Positions 1 through 6,658 of a DNA stretch of 7,006 nt are shown here, piece by piece; the first letter of the stretch is position 1; each line of letters starts with the position of its first letter. The stretch comes from UBA2336 sp037443645 (GTDB lineage Bacteria; Bacteroidota; Bacteroidia; Cytophagales; Cyclobacteriaceae), in the NCBI GenBank assembly GCA_037443645.1, contig JBBINY010000081.1:1-7006 (forward strand), in the 5' to 3' direction. Made by a program: the position numbers and the translations under genes. The notes beneath the pieces were generated by a model, which saw only the letters and a list, made by a program, of their open reading frames with translations, searched no databases and was not told where the DNA came from.

Positions 1-459
1 ACTAAAATCTACTATTTCATCAAACTTCCGATCGATTTCTTTTTTAGTCATTCCAAGGATAGTGCCGTTCATGTATACATTTTCGCGGCCGGTAAGTTCA
101 GGATGGAACCCGGTACCCACCTCGAGCAATGAGGCCACACGCCCCTGCAGTACAATTGCACCTTTAGTGGGTTCCGTAATCCGGCTGATGATTTTCAACA
201 GCGTACTCTTTCCCGCTCCGTTATGCCCGATGATACCGAGCACTTCGCCTTGCTGAACGCTAAAGTCAATGTCGCGCAGCGCCCAGAACTCCGAGTTTGA
301 AGTACGACTAAATGAAGAGAGGTCGCGAATGCGTTTAAAATTGCGGATGGGAGCGCGCATCAATTCTGCCAATGTACCCGCCAGGGTTTCCTGCCGGTTT
401 TCGGCCGTACCGAGCCGGTACCGCTTGCTTATCTTATCTACTTCAATTACCCGGCTCAC
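1..459 (-). CDS. wzt: ABC transporter ATP-binding protein for polysaccharide/O-antigen export (Wzt/KpsT/TagH type), 3' end cut by window
   Basis: This is the ATPase subunit of an ABC-2 exporter that powers movement of a lipid-linked glycan across the inner membrane, working with the permease encoded just upstream. The 153 visible residues hold the N-terminal half of the nucleotide-binding domain. A perfect Walker A, GHNGAGKST, lies at residues 78-86. It is followed by the segment LLEVGTGFHPELTGREN (111-127), the Q-loop region of Wzt-like ATPases, with Glu (E113) where other ABC proteins have Gln. A long insertion before Walker A (about 17-57, containing RQETLAGTLAELMRAP) is also typical of Wzt and TagH. 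The start is GTG at 459: an in-frame TGA three codons upstream (471-469) leaves no ATG option, and AGAGGTG gives a weak ribosome-binding match overlapping it. The gene begins 36 bases after the permease stop. Signature motif, Walker B and any C-terminal glycan-binding domain lie beyond position 1, so substrate class cannot be judged. Confidence 0.95.
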   Translation of the reverse strand, partial: MSRVIEVDKISKRYRLGTAENRQETLAGTLAELMRAPIRNFKRIRDLSSFSRTSNSEFWALRDIDFSVQQGEVLGIIGHNGAGKSTLLKIISRITEPTKGAIVLQGRVASLLEVGTGFHPELTGRENVYMNGTILGMTKKEIDRKFDEIVDFS

Positions 460-495
460 CTCTGAAAATCAAAATGGGAATTGCCGCTGCTCGTT

Positions 496-1311
496 TCAAA
501 CCACATCGGCAAACACTTTTTCCATTCTCCGGAAGAACATGACTCCTGTAAAAAAAATGATAACGGAAACCGCACCACCGCTCAACACCCAACTCACCGG
601 AAACGGGATCGTTCCCAGAAAAAAAGAGCGGAACCCTTCGATAACGCCTACCATCGGATTAAGTGCGTACCAGGCACGCCAGGCTTCCGGTACATTGGTG
701 GTTGGATACACCACGGGTGCTGTGTACATGAGGAGTTGCACCATGAAAGTGAGGGCGTATTTAACATCGCGGTATTGAACCGCCAGTGCCGACAACAGCA
801 TGCCGGTGCCCAATGAAAACATGAGAAGGAAAAGCACCAACACCGGCAACCATATGATGTCGGCTGAAGGCACACGCCCGTAGGCAATCAGAAAACCTGC
901 CAGCAATAAAAAACTGATAATAAAGTCAACCCCTTTGGATAATACGGAGGATAACGGCAGCACCAGCCTGGGAAAATACACTTTCGTTACCAGGTTGGCG
1001 TTGGTTACCAGACTGTTGGCGGATTCTGTGAGTGTGTTTGAAAAATACGTCCATGGAACCAGCCCCGTCAGGCTAAACAGGAAATATGGAACGCCATTGG
1101 AATCAATCCGGGCCAGGTTGCCAAACACCACCGTGAACACCAGTGTTGAAAAGAGCGGCTGGATGACAGCCCAACCTACACCCAGTATACTCTGCGCATA
1201 CCTGGCCTTAATGCCCCGGATAACCAGAAAGTAGAGCAGATCCCTGTACCGGATCAACTCCTTTACATTTACTCCACGCCAACCGGTTTGGGGTTTGATG
1301 ATGGTTTCCAT
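496..1311 (-). CDS. wzm: ABC-2 type permease for polysaccharide/O-antigen export (Wzm/KpsM/TagG family)
   Basis: This is the inner-membrane channel subunit of the exporter, 271 residues, a usual length for Wzm/TagG. Sequence features match the ABC2_membrane family: an N-terminal amphipathic cytosolic stretch (KELIRYRDLLYFLVIRGIKARY, split here at about 17-38), then LGVGWAVIQPL (43-53) entering the first membrane helix. The loop NLVTKVYFPRLVLPLSS (106-122) is a strongly conserved landmark of these permeases. Hydrophobic segments fall at about 44-64, 75-95, 125-143, 152-176, 185-203 and 238-259, giving the expected six helices. The ATG at 1311 is two bases after the TAA of the dehydratase gene, which implies translational coupling; no Shine-Dalgarno sequence is visible, as is common in Bacteroidota. 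The partner ATPase follows directly. Whether it exports O-antigen, capsule or another glycan is not visible; the context with Wza and Wzc suggests a surface polysaccharide that crosses the whole envelope. Confidence 0.95.
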   Translation of the reverse strand: METIIKPQTGWRGVNVKELIRYRDLLYFLVIRGIKARYAQSILGVGWAVIQPLFSTLVFTVVFGNLARIDSNGVPYFLFSLTGLVPWTYFSNTLTESANSLVTNANLVTKVYFPRLVLPLSSVLSKGVDFIISFLLLAGFLIAYGRVPSADIIWLPVLVLFLLMFSLGTGMLLSALAVQYRDVKYALTFMVQLLMYTAPVVYPTTNVPEAWRAWYALNPMVGVIEGFRSFFLGTIPFPVSWVLSGGAVSVIIFFTGVMFFRRMEKVFADVV

Positions 1312-1313
1312 GA

Positions 1314-2405
1314 TTACCAGGCCGGTGATTGCCGGATTTGAAGTTCTTTGCGTGCACCAATCATATCCTCCTCTACCATCTCTTTGATTAGAGCATCCAG
1401 CGAAACGGACGGTTTCCAGCCCAGCTCGCGTTTGGCTTTGGTGGCATCGCCCTGTAACAAATCCACTTCAGTGGGACGATAATAGGCGGGGTCAATAAAA
1501 AGGATTTCCTGACCGGTTTGCAATTTTGTTTCGGAGCTTGTTACCCGGTTTACAAAACCGGTTTCATGAAGGCCTTCTCCTTTAAAGGCAATTTCAACAC
1601 CCAACGCAGCAAACGCCTTAACAACAAATTCACGCACCGTTGCTGTTAACCCTGTGGCAACTACATAGTCAGCGGGTTGTTGCTGTTGCAGCATCAGGTA
1701 CATCGCCTCTACATATTCCCTGGCATGGCCCCAGTCTCTTCGCGCATCCAGATTGCCAAGAAATAATTTCTTTTGTGTGCCCAGCACAATGCGGGCCGCT
1801 GCCCGTGTAATCTTGCGGGTTACAAAGGTTTCTCCTCGCAAAGGCGATTCATGATTGAACAGGATACCGTTACAGGCAAACATGCCGTAGGCTTCGCGAT
1901 AGTTTACCGTGATCCAGTACGCATAGAGTTTTGCAACCCCGTACGGTGATCGGGGATAAAACGGAGTTTGTTCATTTTGCGGAGTTTCCTTAACCTTTCC
2001 GTACAATTCGGAAGAGGATGCCTGGTAAATCCGTACCCGTTGTGCCAGCCCCAGTAACCGCACTGCTTCGAGGATGCGCAAGGTTCCGAGGGCATCGGTA
2101 TTTGCGGTGTATTCGGGCATTTCAAAACTTACGCGAACATGACTCATCGCACCCAAATTGTAGATCTCATCAGGCTGGGTGTCCTGAATAATCCGGATGA
2201 GGTTGGTGGCATCGGTCAGGTCGCCATACAGCAGCCGCAACCGGGGGTTATCATGGGGATCGACATACAGGCTGTCAATACGTTGTGTGTTGATCAGGGA
2301 TGATCTCCGCTTCAGGCCATACACCTTATACCCTTTGGTGAGCAAGTAACGCGCCAGGTAGGCACCGTCCTGTCCGGTTACCCCGGTAATTAATGCGGTT
2401 TTCAA
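1314..2405 (-). CDS. gmd: GDP-mannose 4,6-dehydratase
   Basis: This cytosolic enzyme converts GDP-D-mannose to GDP-4-dehydro-6-deoxy-D-mannose, using bound NADP as hydride carrier; it is the first step to GDP-L-fucose and also to GDP-rhamnose or GDP-perosamine. It is an extended short-chain dehydrogenase of 363 residues, close to the 373 of the E. coli enzyme. Visible motifs: nucleotide-binding GVTGQDG (8-14); KRRSS (32-36); NLGAMSHVRVSFE (83-95); QASSSELYG (128-136), whose S131 and E133 correspond to the catalytic Thr and Glu of E. coli Gmd; the YxxxK pair Y155 and K159; NHESPLRGETFVTRK (184-198); and LGNLDARRDWGHAREYV (216-232). All catalytic positions are present. The start is TTG at 2405: an in-frame TAA lies five codons upstream (2420-2418) and no ATG intervenes. 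Its TTG overlaps the TGA of the fucose synthase gene as TTGA, so it is probably translated by coupling. The adjacent synthase makes GDP-L-fucose the likely end product. Confidence 0.97.
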   Translation of the reverse strand: MKTALITGVTGQDGAYLARYLLTKGYKVYGLKRRSSLINTQRIDSLYVDPHDNPRLRLLYGDLTDATNLIRIIQDTQPDEIYNLGAMSHVRVSFEMPEYTANTDALGTLRILEAVRLLGLAQRVRIYQASSSELYGKVKETPQNEQTPFYPRSPYGVAKLYAYWITVNYREAYGMFACNGILFNHESPLRGETFVTRKITRAAARIVLGTQKKLFLGNLDARRDWGHAREYVEAMYLMLQQQQPADYVVATGLTATVREFVVKAFAALGVEIAFKGEGLHETGFVNRVTSSETKLQTGQEILFIDPAYYRPTEVDLLQGDATKAKRELGWKPSVSLDALIKEMVEEDMIGARKELQIRQSPAW

Positions 2406-3334
2406 ATCGTAAATCGTTTACAAAAATCCTCGTAGGCCAACCTGATACCTTTCCGCAGGGTCACTTCCGGTTTAAAGCCTAGTTGATGAATTCTGGATGA
2501 ATCCAGAAGTTTTCTGGGAGTTCCATCCGGCTTAGACTTATCCAATTCAATTTTTCCTTTAAACCCCACCACTTCGGCAACGTGTTCGGCCACCTGCAGA
2601 ATGGAAACTTCCTCACCAGAACCTACATTGATTATCTCTTCGTCATTGTAGTGTTCCATTAAAAGCAAACAGGCATTGGCCAGATCATCTGCAAACAAGA
2701 ACTCCCGAAGCGGCTTACCGCTTCCCCAGATTACCACGTCCGGCTTCCCGGTTGTTTTTGCCTCATGAAAGCGCCTGATCAGTGCTGGTAATACATGGCT
2801 GTTCTCCGGATTGTACGAATCGTTGAGTCCATACAGGTTGGTGGGCATAGCTGAAATAAAATTACGTTGGTGCTGGTGGCGGTAGGCCTGGCAAAGTTTT
2901 ATACCGGCTATCTTGGCAATGGCATAGGCTTCATTGGTTGGTTCCAGTGGACCGGTAAGCAATGCCGATTCCTTAATGGGCTGATCGGCAAATTTCGGAT
3001 AGATGCAGGATGAACCTAGAAACAGCAGTTTCTTCACACCGAATTGGAAAGAAGCGTGGATGATATTCGTTTGAATAGCAAGGTTATCAAAAAGGAAGTC
3101 GGCCCGGTAGCGGCTATTCGCCAGTATACCCCCCACTTTGGCAGCCGCCATAAAGACGAATGCAGGTTTTTCCGACTCAAAGAATGAATTTACAGCGTGC
3201 TGGTTTCGGAGGTCAAGATCATTTTTTGGCTTGGCAAGTAACCGGGTAAATCCGCGCTTCGTCAAGGCCCTGTGAATGGCCGATCCGACCATTCCCTGGT
3301 GCCCGGCAACAAAAATTTTATCCGTTAGGTCCAT
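2402..3334 (-). CDS. fcl: GDP-L-fucose synthase (GDP-4-keto-6-deoxymannose 3,5-epimerase/4-reductase)
   Basis: This enzyme epimerises the Gmd product at C3 and C5 and then reduces C4 with NADPH to give GDP-L-fucose. It is a 310-residue extended short-chain dehydrogenase, slightly shorter than the 321 of E. coli Fcl (WcaG). Motifs seen: GHQGMVGSAI (11-20) for NADP binding; DLDLRN (39-44); AAAKVGGI (63-70); LGSSCIYP (106-113), with catalytic S108 and the active-site Cys C110; NEAYAIAKIAG (134-144), with Y137 and K141; PTNLYGLNDSYNPENSHV (164-181), where H180 matches the general-acid His of the E. coli enzyme; and WGSGKPLREFLFADDLA (203-219). Every residue known to be needed is present. The ATG at 3334 lies 17 bases after the kinase stop, and its TGA overlaps the TTG start of gmd. 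It supplies activated fucose to glycosyltransferases that must lie outside the window. Confidence 0.97.
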   Translation of the reverse strand: MDLTDKIFVAGHQGMVGSAIHRALTKRGFTRLLAKPKNDLDLRNQHAVNSFFESEKPAFVFMAAAKVGGILANSRYRADFLFDNLAIQTNIIHASFQFGVKKLLFLGSSCIYPKFADQPIKESALLTGPLEPTNEAYAIAKIAGIKLCQAYRHQHQRNFISAMPTNLYGLNDSYNPENSHVLPALIRRFHEAKTTGKPDVVIWGSGKPLREFLFADDLANACLLLMEHYNDEEIINVGSGEEVSILQVAEHVAEVVGFKGKIELDKSKPDGTPRKLLDSSRIHQLGFKPEVTLRKGIRLAYEDFCKRFTI

Positions 3335-3351
3335 TCAGGTGCGCAGAGGGA

Positions 3352-5730
3352 TCAATCCTCGTCATAGTACCCATTGCCGCGAGACCGCTTGCTGCCGTAC
3401 CCATACGAATACCCGTACTGGTAGGCATATCCGGCACCGTATCCATAGCCCAGGCCGGATTTATAGATGTCGTTCAGCAGGATACTGATGTTCTTTATTT
3501 TTTCGGTCCGGTAATACTCATCAATACTGCGAACAAATTCCTTAGGCGTGTAATTCTGCCGGACCACAAACACGGTGTGATGCGCAAACTTTGAAATAAC
3601 AAACGGATCGGTAACCAAAGCCAACGGGGGAGTATCAATCAACACATAATCAAATTCCTGCAGCGCATCGCTTACAAACTGATTCAACCTGTCGGTAAGC
3701 AGCAACTCCGAGGGGTTGGGAGGTACCGGGCCACCGCTCACGAGGTATAAATTTTCAATTTCGGTTTTTTGAACCGTTGCCGGGAATTCGCACAGGCGCG
3801 ACAGATACGAACTCAAACCTATCTCATTGCTGCACTTGAAATCATGAAAAATTTTAGGTCGTCTCATGTCCGCACCTACTATCAGTGTCTTCTTACCCGA
3901 TAAAGCAAACACGGTAGCCAGGTTGATCGTGGTAAAGGTTTTGCCTTCTCCGCTGATGGAACTGCTGACCATAAACACTTTTTTGGTCTCGTTGCTGGTG
4001 AAGTAATTCAGGTTTGAGCGCAGGGCCCGGAACGACTCGGCTACGCCTGATTTCGGCTTCGTGCTTACAATAAGGTTGGTTGTGGCAATGTTATGGCCCA
4101 CTCCCCCGATAAACGGAATGCTGGTTGACTTCTCTATATCTTCCTTGCTTTGAACCCTGTTGTTGATCACTTCAAATAATACAAACAAACCGAACGGGAT
4201 AAGCAGGCCCAGGGTAACGGCAATGCCGTAATTCTGGCCCGGCTTCGGGCTGATAGCCCCGCCTTGCATGGGCTGATTAACAAGCTGGATATCCGATGTA
4301 TTCGCTGCTTTGGATATGCTCGCCTCCGACAGTTTTTGCATCAGGAGAACATAGAGATTTTCGAGGAGCGCATAATTTCGCTGAACTGCAATCAATTGCC
4401 TTTCCGATGCGGGCAGCAGCGTTAGTTGTTTATCAATATCCGACAGTTGCTTCACAAGGAAATCCATTTTGATCTTATCGGTGGCCCGCAAAGCCCGGAG
4501 CGCCTCATCCAGATCTTTTTTTATCTGTGTAAACCGGTCGGCCTTTTCCTGCAGCAGCGGATTACGCAAACGTTCCGGATCGCCATATAAACGCAATTCA
4601 ACCTGCAAATCAATCATCTTAGTGAGCAAGCCACCCAACACCTGATCGGTAATGCCCATGGAAGAAGGGAGTATCACCTGGTCCCACCGTCCAGCGCCCT
4701 TCGCTAAATATTCTTCCAGGTACACATAGTAATTCTGCCGGATGAGTAATTCGGCCCGCTGAATCTCAAAGTTCTCAAGTTTCAGATACAGGCGTTGGGC
4801 TTCACTGCTCATATCTTTCACCCGGCTGCTGTTTCCGAACCGCTCCAATTGAAACTCCACGGTACGAAGTGAATCCTTAATGTCGCGAAGTTGCTTGGTG
4901 ATGAATGTAACCGTTCGTGAAGCAGCCTCATTCTTTTTTTCAAGGTCAAGCTCACTGTAGGTTTTGATCAGCGCGGATAGAAAATCCACTTCTTTATCCG
5001 GAGTATACCCGGTGATCGACAGATTGATAACGCCAGCCCCAACTGCAGCCCACTCTACTTTAAGTCTTGACACATAACTGCCGGCAACCTGCAGCGGATC
5101 CCTGATTTCAAGAATATACGGAACATCAATACGTGAGGTGGCCTTTTTGCCGGGTGGGCGCTTAATACACAAATGGTAACCTTCATAATTGATGGAATCG
5201 TCCAGGCGGAAGACGGCCGGATTAATACCCTCTCCTTTCTCGGAGTAGTATGCCAGCGAGTACGTGCTGTCACTTACTAGTTTGAAAATAAGACGCCCGG
5301 TCTTCAGTTCGGCCTCATTGCACCAGGCAGCACGAACCGGAAGCCCGCTGTAGGTTTCGCTGGTTACAATGTACCCCTCCTGTAAAAAGGAGATGTGAAA
5401 ATTGAGGTCGCGCACAACGCGTTCAATCAATGGGTAAGATCGTATGATATAGGGCTCATTCAGGTAATTCCGGTAGGGGTCAATGAGCGCATTTTTATAC
5501 AACAGTTCAGCCCCGCCTATTTCCTGTGTCTCCCTGATCAGGATGGAGGCAGTTACCGTGTACACCCGCGGGGCATACCGGTTTTGATAGAAAGCGATTA
5601 CAAGAGCAGCACCGAGAAAGATAACCACCACATACCAGAAACGGATGGCCCTCGATAACACCCGCTTGAAATCGAGTGTATATCCATGGGGTGTTTGCTG
5701 GGAGTCTTGTGTGAAGAAGGAGTCCGCCAT
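3352..5730 (-). CDS. wzc: Wzc-like polysaccharide co-polymerase fused to BY-type tyrosine autokinase
   Basis: This inner-membrane protein of 792 residues controls chain length and export of a surface polysaccharide by cycles of tyrosine autophosphorylation. The N-terminal Wzz part starts with a basic cytosolic segment (about 17-31) and a membrane helix (about 33-48). A large periplasmic region follows, with predicted coiled coils at about 255-345 and 365-465. A GNVR-type segment (about 438-486, containing LPASERQLIAVQRNYALLE) leads into the proline-containing loop SPKPG (494-498) and a second helix (about 501-520). The cytosolic kinase (about 535-755) has Walker A SISGEGKT (591-598), Walker A' TLIVGADMRRP (615-625) and Walker B VLIDTPP (696-702). 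The tail from 756 carries 11 tyrosines in 37 residues in Gly-Tyr repeats, the usual autophosphorylation cluster. In Walker A' the first Asp of the family pattern DxDxR is G619; D621 is kept. The ATG overlaps the wza stop by one base (TGATG). The acceptor-site role of the tail is inferred from the family. Confidence 0.95.
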   Translation of the reverse strand: MADSFFTQDSQQTPHGYTLDFKRVLSRAIRFWYVVVIFLGAALVIAFYQNRYAPRVYTVTASILIRETQEIGGAELLYKNALIDPYRNYLNEPYIIRSYPLIERVVRDLNFHISFLQEGYIVTSETYSGLPVRAAWCNEAELKTGRLIFKLVSDSTYSLAYYSEKGEGINPAVFRLDDSINYEGYHLCIKRPPGKKATSRIDVPYILEIRDPLQVAGSYVSRLKVEWAAVGAGVINLSITGYTPDKEVDFLSALIKTYSELDLEKKNEAASRTVTFITKQLRDIKDSLRTVEFQLERFGNSSRVKDMSSEAQRLYLKLENFEIQRAELLIRQNYYVYLEEYLAKGAGRWDQVILPSSMGITDQVLGGLLTKMIDLQVELRLYGDPERLRNPLLQEKADRFTQIKKDLDEALRALRATDKIKMDFLVKQLSDIDKQLTLLPASERQLIAVQRNYALLENLYVLLMQKLSEASISKAANTSDIQLVNQPMQGGAISPKPGQNYGIAVTLGLLIPFGLFVLFEVINNRVQSKEDIEKSTSIPFIGGVGHNIATTNLIVSTKPKSGVAESFRALRSNLNYFTSNETKKVFMVSSSISGEGKTFTTINLATVFALSGKKTLIVGADMRRPKIFHDFKCSNEIGLSSYLSRLCEFPATVQKTEIENLYLVSGGPVPPNPSELLLTDRLNQFVSDALQEFDYVLIDTPPLALVTDPFVISKFAHHTVFVVRQNYTPKEFVRSIDEYYRTEKIKNISILLNDIYKSGLGYGYGAGYAYQYGYSYGYGSKRSRGNGYYDED

Positions 5731-6551
5731 CAGTTAGAATTCGTATTAATCAGAGTAAGGGTAATAAGCAATAAGGACAAAGACGAGATGATCAGGCTGA
5801 GATTTTGTCCAAAATATTTCCTATACGGCCGCTGCCTCAGCGCTGGCACAATCAAAATATCGTTCTGGTAAATAAAATACTCGGGTTTGTTAATAAAATC
5901 TTCGTCTAGCAAATCGATGTACCTCACTTCTGCCTGGCCATTCACTTGGCGAATTAATTTAATATTTCTTTTGTCGGCCAAATCGGTTAACCCCCCTGCC
6001 AATCCGATAGCTTCTATAATACTTACCCTGTTATTGGCAAGAACAACCGTACCTTCCTGGTTAGCTTCACCCAGGATGGTAAACCGGAAGTTGATGAGCC
6101 TTACCTTCACAACCGGATCTTTGAGGTACAGGTCTGCAAGCTCCTGCAGTTTCTGTTGCGCTTCATAAACAGTTAATCCCGCCACCTTTACTTTACCAAT
6201 CACCGGGTAGGTGATTTCACCATTCGGATCAACCAACTCTCCAATTATAAGTGCGTTACCCTGCATCATATTCTGGTTCATGTTGGTCATACCTCCCGAA
6301 CTTCTATTAAAGATATCGTATTCCTCCGGGGTCAGGCTGTGAAAAATAACTGAAAGATTATCCTCAGGTTGAATACGGTAGTCGTACGATTGAACTTCGT
6401 ACACGCGTATGATGCTGTCTTTCGGTAAATTGACTTCGTTCACATCACTCTTCTGAAGGTAGACGTACTTTTTATTGGTAACACATGCGCTTAGGTGCAC
6501 AAGAATAAAAAGGACGTATAGTATGAGTTTGGCCCGTTGAGATAATGACAT
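5730..6551 (-). CDS. wza: Wza-like polysaccharide export outer-membrane lipoprotein (Poly_export and SLBB domains)
   Basis: This protein probably forms the periplasmic and outer-membrane exit channel for the glycan and docks on the Wzc partner encoded next. It has 273 residues, clearly shorter than E. coli Wza (379). Residues 1-22 are a lipoprotein signal with lipobox LSAC (20-23), so C23 should be lipidated. The Poly_export domain begins at YRIQPEDNLSVIF (58-70) and runs to about 155, with GEITYPVIGKVKVAGLT (111-127) as its landmark. A Met/Asn-rich insert, GGMTNMNQNMMQGN, lies at 86-99. One SLBB domain follows (about 157-235), with FTILGEANQEGTV (157-169) and IEAIGLAGGLTD (179-190). The C-terminus is a hydrophobic helix (251-269) where E. 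coli Wza has the amphipathic helix of its outer-membrane barrel. The start is the ATG at 6551: an in-frame TAA lies 13 codons upstream and the signal peptide follows directly. No Shine-Dalgarno sequence is seen. Its stop overlaps the kinase start. Confidence 0.95.
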   Translation of the reverse strand: MSLSQRAKLILYVLFILVHLSACVTNKKYVYLQKSDVNEVNLPKDSIIRVYEVQSYDYRIQPEDNLSVIFHSLTPEEYDIFNRSSGGMTNMNQNMMQGNALIIGELVDPNGEITYPVIGKVKVAGLTVYEAQQKLQELADLYLKDPVVKVRLINFRFTILGEANQEGTVVLANNRVSIIEAIGLAGGLTDLADKRNIKLIRQVNGQAEVRYIDLLDEDFINKPEYFIYQNDILIVPALRQRPYRKYFGQNLSLIISSLSLLLITLTLINTNSN

Positions 6552-6555
6552 CTTA

Positions 6556-6563
6556 CAAAAATA
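6556..6563 (-). promoter_or_regulatory. Possible Bacteroidota -7 promoter element upstream of wza
   Basis: The minus strand reads TATTTTTG, matching the Bacteroidota -7 consensus TAnnTTTG. It ends only four bases before the wza ATG, so transcription would begin at or within the start codon and give a leaderless message. No TTTG or TTG is seen at the expected -33 distance, and the surroundings are T-rich, so a chance match is likely. Confidence 0.18.
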
Positions 6564-6640
6564 GAAAAATTAGAAATAGCCCCGACTTACCACAGCTCCG
6601 CCTCCTCAGTCCCATATACCGGGATGAGCAGGCCTGTTAT

Positions 6641-6658
6641 AAAAAAGTCTTCGACCTT
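6641..6658 (-). terminator. Weak hairpin with T-run at the end of the nucleotidyltransferase-like gene
   Basis: On the minus strand AAGGTC (6658-6653) can pair with GACTTT (6649-6644) around a GAA loop, with one G-T pair, and the six-T run (6646-6641) supplies the end of the stem and the tail. The stem includes the last two bases of the TAA stop. With few GC pairs it would be a weak terminator or attenuator, perhaps only partly separating the upstream gene from wza. A folding calculation was not possible here. Confidence 0.3.

Noticed and set aside
269..778. A 169-codon plus-strand open frame
   Set aside because: It lies opposite the Wzt and Wzm coding sequences, which show clear family motifs; its own translation shows no recognisable domain.
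3375..3450. Tandem DNA repeat in the 3' end of wzc
   Set aside because: The similarity arises from repeated Gly-Tyr codons; units are not identical at DNA level and lie within the coding sequence.
3276..3488. Plus-strand open frame across the fcl/wzc junction
   Set aside because: It is antisense to the fcl start and the Gly-Tyr tail of wzc, and its His/Arg/Thr-rich composition is what the reverse of that sequence gives.
6609..6623. Hairpin TCCC...GGGA in the gap upstream of wza
   Set aside because: Only four pairs with a seven-base loop, and no T-run follows; too weak to call a terminator.
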